This document shows, piece by piece, positions 10,101-15,127 of a stretch of DNA of 55,533 nucleotides (the stretch's first letter is position 1; each line of letters opens with the position of its first letter). The DNA comes from a virus: positions 1 through 55,533 of IMG/VR virus record IMGVR_UViG_3300021425_000046; one strand, given 5' to 3'. A program made the position numbers and the translations under genes. The notes below the pieces were generated by a model. It had not been told where the DNA came from. It saw only the letters and a list, made by a program, of their open reading frames with translations, and ran no database searches.

Positions 10101-10684
10101 GTGATCTTGATTATAAGATTGAAGATGATTCTGACATCGCAGTTCCTTGTGTAACACCACCAACATTTGCTTCGCCAATCACTGATGAAAGAGGATCTAT
10201 TATCAGTATTCCAATTTTAGAAAGAGGTTGTCCATATCAAACACCACCAACTATTATTATTTCTGGTAATGGATATGGTTCTCGTGCAATACCTTTATTA
10301 GATAGTAACGGATACGTCACAGAAGTCCGTGTAACAAAGACAGGAACTAATTACCAGAAGAATTTACCAGATCCCAATCTACGTTGTGTTATTGATTCGT
10401 TCACTCTACTCAATCCTGGTAGAGATTATACTTCATCACCTACAGTTATTATCAACGGTGAAAAAGGATTGGCAGAAGCATTGGTAAATAGTGATGGTTA
10501 CGTTTATAGTGTAAGAATATTAGATAGATCCAAGGAATATTACGAAATCCCATCCGTCATTATTCAAGGTGGTGGTGGCGGTGGAGCTAGAGTTCTACCA
10601 AACATTGTATGTAAGGATCCACTTGAGCTAGAAAATATTGGCTACGCTAAGATCGGAACAGGTAAGTATATTGATTGCCCATAA
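7136..10684 (+). CDS. gp5-like baseplate hub/OB-fold protein with Calx-beta and Ig-like repeats
   Basis: 1182 aa. Residues about 20-115 look like the gp5/VgrG OB-fold: WWIGQIESN, GRYRVRIVGQH, LPWANVVMPVTTP, GNWVVGFYLDND, PIIMGSVGHT. Between 270 and 450 are amphipathic or hydrophobic helices with Gly, then Cys-rich spots (near 445-470). Residues about 540-625 match a Calx-beta motif (VTEGNYATFIVTRSGN ... YNEDYTGT). Three tandem Ig-like modules follow at about 688-775, 786-880 and 896-985, each starting 'SDK/ADR...-Y-x2-GETI-x-YTITT'. A Cys-containing beta-rich tail (1000-1182) ends the protein. No T4-type lysozyme domain (E-x8-D/C-x5-T) was seen, unlike T4 gp5. It probably sits between hub and spike tip; the extra modules are inferred to bind surface sugars or brace the spike. 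Confidence 0.65.
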   Translation: MDPVLTSLFPVHQIGADGFNWWIGQIESNKNDDPKNSGRYRVRIVGQHLKTCDATPTEELPWANVVMPVTTPWSDGGVTGASVNLNQGNWVVGFYLDNDKQKPIIMGSVGHTAGSTLLKNVEEDPNPGETCKSFTTFLSPDRNPYKHEPLPDKDKTNAPAATTSTATAGDKPTTIGQAGLPANAVPEKHAANFYALFAENSATNPTGAKICVEIADPKCGSESDLRGGLTNILGDMLAANQQSGGQLGDFYVSKVSGEMTRYLDVGRYHVNRAIRLVKSFIARVKGELIKLIRQGVDFLIENALTVEVAAGELGNVNTGPVAPDLGIEPFQPVVKRESRLKDIQEFLDNTLAELGCSIEDITDRIAQWLTDLLLGLLMDAFNAATCLVDTVVNGVINQIISFLEGLISTVMGPIQAILSIASAPLNLIGSAINTILGLLGISCDGPAQSCQKVKKECTECDSDEKGDWLDDLISQIENGELAGNSVCSDAKQFPKIRDTKVVAVGGVFTPAPGSIIPGTTSPTGGTSSISLSTINTITYSCSDIEVTEGNYATFIVTRSGNTLFSSSLSYIISDLTATYNEDYTGTVIGTIGFARGEREKKIKLRTFRDNKREGIEQFEIVLRPETTPNGVTPRFPDGNTFRCSISDFRYPNYGPIGSTPTVPPVSTTSLVSISPRELVSVSNPQRKRYNITSDKSYYYNGETITFTITTANVEDDTVLNYQISGSINASDIDGDLSGEIIIVNNSATLKLKTIADEETTTETLTLDLLNTPAFKTVSIVGDDLPTYNVEADRTVAEEGDTITYTITTANVDNGTTLSYTLSGDISTTDIIGFDLTGTFEVQNNSAEVQIQLAEDGILEDSELITFTIDNTTASADVIILPEDIIVEVEDLTTVTVKSDKLSYDEGETISYTITTTNVPDGTVFQYSLFGTSITPSDISGGSLYGTFIVLDNKAKVYVGIEEDLTIERDETLTFTINGTGASTQVIINGDLDYKIEDDSDIAVPCVTPPTFASPITDERGSIISIPILERGCPYQTPPTIIISGNGYGSRAIPLLDSNGYVTEVRVTKTGTNYQKNLPDPNLRCVIDSFTLLNPGRDYTSSPTVIINGEKGLAEALVNSDGYVYSVRILDRSKEYYEIPSVIIQGGGGGGARVLPNIVCKDPLELENIGYAKIGTGKYIDCP

Positions 10685-11922
10685 TGTCATTAACTAACAA
10701 ACCAGTATCGGAAGATACAGCAGTAAAATTATCAGGTAATGTACCTAAAGGTGAAGGAGAATATTCTGGACAGTATGGTGGTCCAGTTATAGATGCCTTC
10801 ACAGAAATGGGATCTGCATCCATCGCTAGTTATAAGTATAGTGATGGATCAAATGGATTCGCTATATTTTCTGCGGCATGGGCATTTCATGTAGATAACA
10901 ATAACAATTTTATCTTTACTGCTGGTCCCCCATCTCAAGGTGGATGTGGTGGTAAACTAATTCAAAAGAGTGAAGCTATTGTTCAGCGAACTGGTTCTGT
11001 TTCTACTCATGTTACTGGAAGAAAAGATGATGGTGTTACGAAACAAGAAGTAAAAGATGGTGGCATAGAAGAATCAAAACTTCCTGCTTACTCGCTTAAA
11101 GTTGAAGGTGATATTCTTTTAGAATCAGTTGGCGGTGAGGTTGTGCTGAAGGGAGACAATATTACTCTTAATGCTCTCAATACACTTAACTTGAAATCAG
11201 GTAAAGATATTAATCTCCAAGCGGGAGATGAGAGCGGTAAAATTTCTATTAACTGCAGTAAATTTGATTTAAATACAGCATTTTTTAACAAGAATATTTC
11301 TGGTGGAGAATATTCTAAAGGCTCTGGAGAAACTTCAACTGAACAATATAATCCAAATGCAACTACAGAAATATTAACTCCAGGTAGTATTAAATACATG
11401 GTAAACGGTAACTATGAAGTGGGTGTTACTGGAGATTACAAGCAAATTGTTAACGGTCATTATAGTTTATCAGTTGATAAAGATTATGCTCACACTGTAA
11501 AAGGTGACTACTCTATGAAGGTAGAGGGTAAAGCGAAATCAGTATTCAATGGCATCAATAAAACTTCTGCTCAACAAGAAACATATATCCTAGAAATTGG
11601 CGTAGCAAAAAAAGAAACACCTTCTTACTTAATTAGTTCTGGATCTGGTGTGAAGATTGAAACATTAACTGATGGTTTCTTGGTGGAAACTGCAAAGCAA
11701 GCAAGCAAGTTAGAACTTACCGAAAAAGAATTGACTGCATCTATTGGTAAAAAACTTGGACAACTCTCGGTATCAGAAAAAGAATCTAAAATTAGTTTTG
11801 GTGAAACATCTTCTGTTGTTGCAGAAACTTCAAAGGCGGAGTTGAAATTTGGAGAGACATCCACAGTAACTGCAGATGGATCTGGAGTATCGGTCAAGGG
11901 GACAGCCATCTATCTGAACTAG
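10684..11922 (+). CDS. Baseplate spike protein, beta-helix type (gp5 C-terminal-like)
   Basis: 412 aa from the ATG at 10684, which overlaps the previous stop as TAATG; the upstream TTG at 10675 in the same frame is less likely. The middle and C-terminal parts are arrays of short beta repeats, e.g. GDILLESVGGEVVLKGDN then TLNLKSGKDINLQAGD, and near the end repeated 'SKAELKFGETS' units. These fit the triple-stranded beta-helix of T4 gp5C/VgrG spikes that pierce the outer membrane. It directly follows the OB-fold gene, so the gp5 function appears split over two genes. A carbohydrate-binding or tip protein is the alternative. Confidence 0.65.
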   Translation: MSLTNKPVSEDTAVKLSGNVPKGEGEYSGQYGGPVIDAFTEMGSASIASYKYSDGSNGFAIFSAAWAFHVDNNNNFIFTAGPPSQGGCGGKLIQKSEAIVQRTGSVSTHVTGRKDDGVTKQEVKDGGIEESKLPAYSLKVEGDILLESVGGEVVLKGDNITLNALNTLNLKSGKDINLQAGDESGKISINCSKFDLNTAFFNKNISGGEYSKGSGETSTEQYNPNATTEILTPGSIKYMVNGNYEVGVTGDYKQIVNGHYSLSVDKDYAHTVKGDYSMKVEGKAKSVFNGINKTSAQQETYILEIGVAKKETPSYLISSGSGVKIETLTDGFLVETAKQASKLELTEKELTASIGKKLGQLSVSEKESKISFGETSSVVAETSKAELKFGETSTVTADGSGVSVKGTAIYLN

Positions 11923-11926
11923 GGGG

Positions 11927-11955
11927 TTGACATCCCAAGACCCTCGTGGTATACT
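11927..11955 (+). promoter_or_regulatory. Sigma-70-type promoter TTGACA-17-TATACT
   Basis: TTGACA at 11927-11932 and TATACT at 11950-11955, exact 17-base spacing. Preceded by a G run (GGGGG) shared with the promoters at 39477 and 54752. The final T of the -10 also begins a TAAATA (11955-11960), so a late-type start could overlap. Predicted start near 11962, before the small ORF at 11984. Confidence 0.8.
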
Positions 11956-11983
11956 AAATAAGTACAAGGGTCGAGGCAGTCGC

Positions 11984-12115
11984 ATGACTATTCCAAATTG
12001 GCAACACCACAGCAAAAAAGAACAGAAGCGGCACCTCAAGCCTCAAGCTTTACGTGCCGCTAAGAAGCGCAGACAAGCCATCAAAAACCGCTTGACAGCA
12101 ACGGGACGAATATGA
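11984..12115 (+). CDS. Small basic protein, unknown function
   Basis: 43 aa, rich in Lys/Arg (over a third of residues), starting MTIPNWQHHSKK. The ATG at 11984 is chosen because GAGG lies seven bases upstream and because the in-frame TTG at 11927 falls on the -35 box. The promoter for the first tRNA begins inside its 3' end. The charge suggests nucleic-acid or ribosome binding, but no family was recognised. Confidence 0.55.
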   Translation: MTIPNWQHHSKKEQKRHLKPQALRAAKKRRQAIKNRLTATGRI

Positions 12116-12121
12116 TACGAT
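12092..12121 (+). promoter_or_regulatory. Sigma-70-type promoter TTGACA-18-TACGAT
   Basis: TTGACA at 12092-12097, TACGAT at 12116-12121, 18-base spacing (TATGAT at 12111 is too close). Lies in the end of the small basic ORF and points at tRNA-Ile 20 bases on. Confidence 0.6.
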
Positions 12122-12140
12122 AGGTTCGTATCAATTCATG

Positions 12141-12210
12141 GGACTGTTGCTTATTGGTTAAAGCCGTCGCCTTATAAGCGGCAGAACCGAGTTCAATTCT
12201 CGGCAGTCCT
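12141..12210 (+). tRNA. tRNA-Ile(UAU)
   Basis: Cloverleaf: acceptor GGACTGT/GCAGTCC, D stem GCTT/AAGC, anticodon stem GTCGC/GCGGC with loop CTTATAA (anticodon TAT), T stem CCGAG/CTCGG, T loop TTCAATT. No CCA encoded. Would read AUA, a frequent codon type in AT-rich phage genes and rare in many hosts. Confidence 0.85.
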
Positions 12211-12217
12211 ACCTGCT

Positions 12218-12290
12218 GCTGGTTTAGCAATCTGGTGAATGCACCCGACTCATAATCGGATATAGGCGAGTTCAATCCTCGCAACCAGCA
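12218..12290 (+). tRNA. tRNA-Met(CAU)
   Basis: Acceptor GCTGGTT/AACCAGC, D stem GCA/TGC, anticodon loop CTCATAA (anticodon CAT), T stem GCGAG/CTCGC. The outermost anticodon-stem pair is a C/A mismatch. CAT could be elongator Met or a lysidine-modified Ile tRNA; the sequence does not decide. Confidence 0.8.
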
Positions 12291-12291
12291 C

Positions 12292-12320
12292 TTGACAATC
12301 TCAGCAATCTATGCTATGAT
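12292..12320 (+). promoter_or_regulatory. Sigma-70-type promoter TTGACA-17-TATGAT
   Basis: TTGACA at 12292-12297 begins directly after tRNA-Met; TATGAT at 12315-12320 with an extended TGC just before it. Points at tRNA-Leu(UAA), start about 14 bases on. Confidence 0.85.
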
Positions 12321-12333
12321 TGTCTCATACCAC

Positions 12334-12418
12334 GGGGATGTGGTGGAAGTGGTAGACACACCAGACTTAAAATCTGTTGAGCATTGCGCTCGTGGGGGTT
12401 CAAGTCCCCCCGTCCCTA
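12334..12418 (+). tRNA. tRNA-Leu(UAA)
   Basis: Class II tRNA with long variable arm (GAGC/GCTC). Acceptor GGGGATG/CGTCCCT, anticodon loop CTTAAAA (anticodon TAA), T stem GGGGG/CCCCC. No CCA encoded. Confidence 0.85.
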
Positions 12419-12425
12419 TTCTCAC

Positions 12426-12433
12426 ACTAAATA
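12426..12433 (+). promoter_or_regulatory. Possible late promoter ACTAAATA
   Basis: TAAATA core 21 bases before the ATG at 12454, inside an imperfect inverted repeat CACAC...GTGTG that could also end the tRNA transcript. Confidence 0.35.
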
Positions 12434-12453
12434 TATTGTGTGGGATTTAACAC

Positions 12454-12726
12454 ATGAAATACAAGTACACTCTATCACAGCAATATTGCTTCTATATGGG
12501 AGAAGTTGTGCGTATGTATTTCATACAAGGTATGCCATATACCTTTGACGAACTACCACAAATAGTTCAAGATCATCCTTCTGTGCAAGCAGAAGCATTA
12601 CAACACAGAGATTATGATGATGAGTATCTTTTTATGACATCAAATTATTTGGTGTGTGAAGCTGCTCATCCACTTATGTTTGACCTTGAAGTTGACAATC
12701 CAGATTTATTACCCAAAGATGATTGA
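12454..12726 (+). CDS. Hypothetical protein upstream of cpeT
   Basis: 90 aa, acidic C-terminal half, aromatic-rich N-terminal half (YKYTLSQQYCFYMGE). No family recognised. Its last codons overlap the start of cpeT by eight bases (12719-12726), so the two are probably translated as a pair. Confidence 0.65.
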   Translation: MKYKYTLSQQYCFYMGEVVRMYFIQGMPYTFDELPQIVQDHPSVQAEALQHRDYDDEYLFMTSNYLVCEAAHPLMFDLEVDNPDLLPKDD

Positions 12727-13246
12727 AAAATTTAAATCCTATCTAGTAGGTAAATTTGAAAACAAGAAACAAGCATTTAAAAATCCTAGTAAGTTTGCCT
12801 ACATTAGAATTACTCATGTTGATATTGGCGATGGTTTATTTTATGGAGAACAAGCATATAATTACAATTTAAAATCTCCTTACCGACAGTTTGTATTAGA
12901 GCCAGTTGAGGAGGACGATCAGATTCGTATTTTAAATTATGAAATTTTAGACAAACATCAGTTTAAAAATTGTCAAAACCTTGACAAATTAGATAGATCT
13001 ATGCTAAAATTGAAAGATGGTTGTGATGTAGTTGTAAAACTTGTAAACAATGTTGCTTTTCAAGGTGGTATAGAAGGTTGTGATTGTTATGTTAAATGGA
13101 TGGATCGTGACACTTATCTAAAAAATCAGATAGAGTTAGGATTAGATTATTATTTTGTTATTGACCAAGGATTTTGTGCAGAACACCATCATCAAATTTG
13201 GGGTTCTAAATATGGTAGATTTGAATTTGCTAGAATGCCTGTGTAG
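12719..13246 (+). CDS. cpeT: CpeT/CpcT-type phycobiliprotein lyase
   Basis: 175 aa from ATG 12719, which overlaps the previous gene. The CpeT family signature is clear along the whole length: FAYIRITHV, GEQAY, SPYRQFV, KDGCDVVVK, AFQGGIEGC, then DQGF and HHQIWGSKYGRFEF at the C-terminus. CpeT/CpcT proteins attach bilin chromophores to cysteines of phycoerythrin or phycocyanin beta subunits; cyanophage copies are known auxiliary metabolic genes thought to tune host light harvesting. Length is close to other members. It lies in the tRNA island, not beside other photosynthesis genes. Its last ten bases, including the TAG stop, belong to tRNA-Thr. An internal promoter-like site lies at 12981. Lyase activity versus a chaperone or bilin-binding role cannot be judged from sequence. 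Confidence 0.9.
   Translation: MIEKFKSYLVGKFENKKQAFKNPSKFAYIRITHVDIGDGLFYGEQAYNYNLKSPYRQFVLEPVEEDDQIRILNYEILDKHQFKNCQNLDKLDRSMLKLKDGCDVVVKLVNNVAFQGGIEGCDCYVKWMDRDTYLKNQIELGLDYYFVIDQGFCAEHHHQIWGSKYGRFEFARMPV
12981..13010 (+). promoter_or_regulatory. Candidate internal promoter TTGACA-18-TAAAAT in cpeT
   Basis: TTGACA 12981-12986, TAAAAT 13005-13010 with TGC before it. The -35 lies in a perfect inverted repeat, TTGTCAA-AACC-TTGACAA (12970-12987). It could drive tRNA-Thr, about 230 bases downstream. Confidence 0.45.
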
Positions 13247-13310
13247 CTCAGCTGGATAGAGCAACGGTTTTGTAAACCGTAGGTCGTCGGTTCAAGTCCG
13301 ACCGTGGGCT
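13237..13310 (+). tRNA. tRNA-Thr(UGU)
   Basis: Acceptor GCCTGTG/CGTGGGC with three G-U pairs, D stem GCTC/GAGC, anticodon stem ACGGT/ACCGT with loop TTTGTAA (anticodon TGT), T stem GTCGG/CCGAC. The first ten bases are also the end of cpeT; the conserved tRNA bases T8-A9-G10 provide the TAG stop. Confidence 0.9.
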
Positions 13311-13434
13311 TTGAAAGGACAGGAAATGTCCAGTTCTTTCAAACGTAGGTGCCAAAACCGCTCCTCATCCCTAGTATTCTGTGGGTGAGTGAAAGTAAAG
13401 AGGGGTAACATAGGTAAAGTTATCTCCACCTACC
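13311..13434 (+). ncRNA. Candidate structured RNA between tRNAs
   Basis: No plausible gene here. Two structural units are seen. Unit 1 (13311-13342): TTGAAAG with CTTTCAA enclosing GGACA/TGTCC. Unit 2 (13345-13433): GTAGGTG pairs with CACCTAC 75 bases later and encloses a hairpin CTCATCC/GGGTGAG (13364-13389). T4 has non-tRNA stable RNAs in its tRNA cluster, so an analogous RNA is possible; a decayed tRNA or processing element is the alternative. Confidence 0.4.
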
Positions 13435-13439
13435 ACAAA

Positions 13440-13517
13440 TCTTCTGCGTAGTCTATTGGTAAGGACACCCCGATAAGGGAGTTGGAAACTGGGTTCGATT
13501 CCCAGCCAGAGGAGCCA
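13440..13517 (+). tRNA. Degenerate or unusual tRNA, Ile(GAU)-like
   Basis: T arm CTGGG/CCCAG with loop TTCGATT, acceptor TCTTCTG/CAGAGGA, discriminator G and an encoded CCA (13515-13517) are tRNA-like. The D arm is GTCT/GGAC but is separated from the acceptor by four bases. The anticodon arm is abnormal: CACCC-CGATAA-GGGAG has a six-base loop and an A/A mismatch. It resembles an Ile(GAU) arm (CTGATAA) that lost U33. It is the only tRNA here with CCA encoded. Probably a pseudo-tRNA; a functional variant cannot be excluded. Confidence 0.5.
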
Positions 13518-13560
13518 TCATTTGCGCTGGAAAGATAAACCAGAATGCCGTGATGGTTAT

Positions 13561-13642
13561 GTCGATGTGGCGGAATTGGTAGACGCACTGGGTTTAGGTT
13601 CCAGTGTCTTCGGACGTGGAGGTTCAAGTCCTCTCATCGACA
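13561..13642 (+). tRNA. tRNA-Leu(UAG)
   Basis: Class II tRNA. Acceptor GTCGATG/CATCGAC, anticodon stem CTGGG/TCCAG with loop TTTAGGT (anticodon TAG), variable arm around GTCTTCGGAC, T stem GGAGG/CCTCT. No CCA encoded. Confidence 0.9.
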
Positions 13643-13643
13643 T

Positions 13644-13671
13644 CGAATTTGGGTTTTCCAAATTCGTTTTT
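13644..13671 (+). terminator. Intrinsic terminator after tRNA-Leu(UAG)
   Basis: Perfect nine-base stem CGAATTTGG/CCAAATTCG, loop GTTTT, then TTTTT. A second hairpin GGGGAA/TTCCCC follows near 13685-13700 without a T run on this strand. Confidence 0.85.
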
Positions 13672-13735
13672 CAAATCCACAAAATGGGGAAAAAATTCCC
13701 CGCAAAAAAATCGCCAAAAAAGTCGAGGTAAAAAA

Positions 13736-13876
13736 ATGACGTTACTTTCAAAGAAAGATCACGAAATGGTTATCGAAGCACTTGAGGTATTAATTGAACA
13801 AAAAGATGAAAATACTCGTTTTGAATATTTAAATCTTTTGCAGTGGGTTAAAATCAAATCTAAAGATACGTTTTAA
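13736..13876 (+). CDS. Small hypothetical protein
   Basis: 46 aa, helical and charged (MTLLSKKDHEMVIEALEVL). ATG 13736 chosen because GAGG lies just upstream; a longer in-frame start would run through tRNA-Leu. The stop is two bases before the endonuclease VII-like start, so the pair is likely co-translated. No family recognised. Confidence 0.55.
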   Translation: MTLLSKKDHEMVIEALEVLIEQKDENTRFEYLNLLQWVKIKSKDTF

Positions 13877-13878
13877 TT

Positions 13879-14289
13879 ATGTCTTTTCATAAATTTGTAT
13901 TTGGCGAAGAGAGGCCTGTTAAGGGAATAACTAGGGTTTGTAAAATTTGTAATATCGAAAAACCAATAGAATGTTATCACGTAAATCGTGGTTCGACACA
14001 TGATCGTCGTAGTGAGTGTAGAGATTGTAGAAAATCTGGGGGTGCAGCTAACTCAAAAGCAGCTATTAAATTGATGAAAAAACACAATATCACTAGACCA
14101 AAATTAGGCACTCCGTGTGCTTGTTGCGGTAGAACTGATAAACCGTTAGTTTGTGACCATATTCATGGGACAGACATAATACGTGGATTTACATGTGATA
14201 ATTGTAACGTGGGTATTGGAAGACTTGGTGATAACCTTTCTTCGCTAGAAAATGCTGTTAAATATCTTAGTGGAAAATATTTAACTTAA
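13879..14289 (+). CDS. Recombination endonuclease VII-like protein
   Basis: 136 aa. Two zinc-ribbon halves with CxxC pairs (CKICN, CRDC; later CACCGR and CDNC) and the core VCDHIHG-TDIIRGFTCDNCNVGIGRLGDN, which fits the endonuclease VII family (T4 gp49; His-Me finger/HNH fold). T4 gp49 is 157 aa and resolves branched DNA before packaging. Shorter versions lying among tRNAs in phages are often free-standing homing endonucleases, and the position between tRNA-Leu and tRNA-Asn fits that too. Nuclease fold is confident; Holliday resolvase versus homing role is open. Confidence 0.8.
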   Translation: MSFHKFVFGEERPVKGITRVCKICNIEKPIECYHVNRGSTHDRRSECRDCRKSGGAANSKAAIKLMKKHNITRPKLGTPCACCGRTDKPLVCDHIHGTDIIRGFTCDNCNVGIGRLGDNLSSLENAVKYLSGKYLT

Positions 14290-14292
14290 TAT

Positions 14293-14364
<72 letters not shown>

Positions 14365-14406
14365 TTGGCGATACTGCCAAGAACCAACCCCTTCCGTGTG
14401 CGATAG

Positions 14407-14436
14407 AACCTCTCCTACATAAGGGGAGGTTTTATT
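14407..14436 (+). terminator. Intrinsic terminator closing the tRNA island
   Basis: Nine-base stem AACCTCTCC/GGGGAGGTT (one G-U pair), loop TACATAA, then TTATT. Lies between tRNA-Asn and the oxygenase gene. Confidence 0.75.
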
Positions 14437-14448
14437 GTATCTATTAAA

Positions 14449-15084
14449 ATGTATAAAGTATATGATAATATATTATCTAAATCTACCATAATTGATATTT
14501 GTAAAATTTTTTTATATCCATCTTTTCCGTGGTATATTAATCACACTTGCGAAAAGACATTAAGTGATAGATACGCTAATCAATATCCACAATTTCAAAA
14601 TTCTGTTCAGTTATATCATCCATTTTTATCTTATACACAAGTATGGAAAGAATTAGCTATAGATTATTATTATGTTGATAATCTAGAACAGGCGAATAAA
14701 GAAAAAAATATTATCAATAATTTAGTGAAAGAATTTTGTGATAATATTCAAGAAAATTTTAATGATATAGTAATATACAGAGCAAAATCAAATTTACTAT
14801 TACAAAATAATCAAATTACTCCAAATCCTCCACACATAGATTTGGTGGACATAAAGCATAAAGTTCTTTTGTATTATGTGAATGATTCTGATGGTGACAC
14901 TATAATTTACGAAGATAAATCGGCAGAAACAGTTGTGGATAGGATATCACCAAAACAGGGTAGAATTTTATTTTTTGACGGAAATTGCTATCATTCATCA
15001 TCTTCTCCTACTGTTAACAATAAGAGAATTGTCATTAATATTGATCTAGTAAACAAAAAGGATTTGCCTGGGGTTTCTGTATAA
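14449..15084 (+). CDS. 2OG-Fe(II) oxygenase family protein
   Basis: 211 aa, AT-rich. The iron ligands of the double-stranded beta-helix oxygenases are seen: H129-I-D131 (in PPHIDLV) and H182 (in CYHSSSSP), with R193 as the likely 2-oxoglutarate-binding residue. Between them are typical strands (KVLLYYVNDSDGDTIIYED; QGRILFFDG). Such enzymes hydroxylate proteins or nucleic acids using iron and 2-oxoglutarate, and are common in T4-like cyanophages, with substrates mostly unknown. It follows the island terminator, so it needs its own promoter, which was not identified. Confidence 0.8.
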   Translation: MYKVYDNILSKSTIIDICKIFLYPSFPWYINHTCEKTLSDRYANQYPQFQNSVQLYHPFLSYTQVWKELAIDYYYVDNLEQANKEKNIINNLVKEFCDNIQENFNDIVIYRAKSNLLLQNNQITPNPPHIDLVDIKHKVLLYYVNDSDGDTIIYEDKSAETVVDRISPKQGRILFFDGNCYHSSSSPTVNNKRIVINIDLVNKKDLPGVSV

Positions 15085-15087
15085 ATA
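15080..15087 (+). promoter_or_regulatory. T4-type late promoter TATAAATA (exact consensus)
   Basis: Exact T4 late consensus. The oxygenase stop TAA (15082-15084) is within it. The giant structural gene begins 41 bases downstream. Confidence 0.8.
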
Positions 15088-15127
15088 CATTGAAGAAAAG
15101 AACACGCAGCCCAGGGTTTCGGTAATT

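Noticed and set aside
12081-12284. Minus-strand frame across two tRNAs
   Set aside because: Open only because of tRNA sequence; no start signal.
13683-13700. GGGGAA/TTCCCC hairpin as a second terminator
   Set aside because: Followed by A, not T, on the + strand; it could only act on the minus strand, where no gene is seen.
13522-13731. 69-codon frame through tRNA-Leu(UAG)
   Set aside because: It runs across a complete tRNA and a terminator hairpin.
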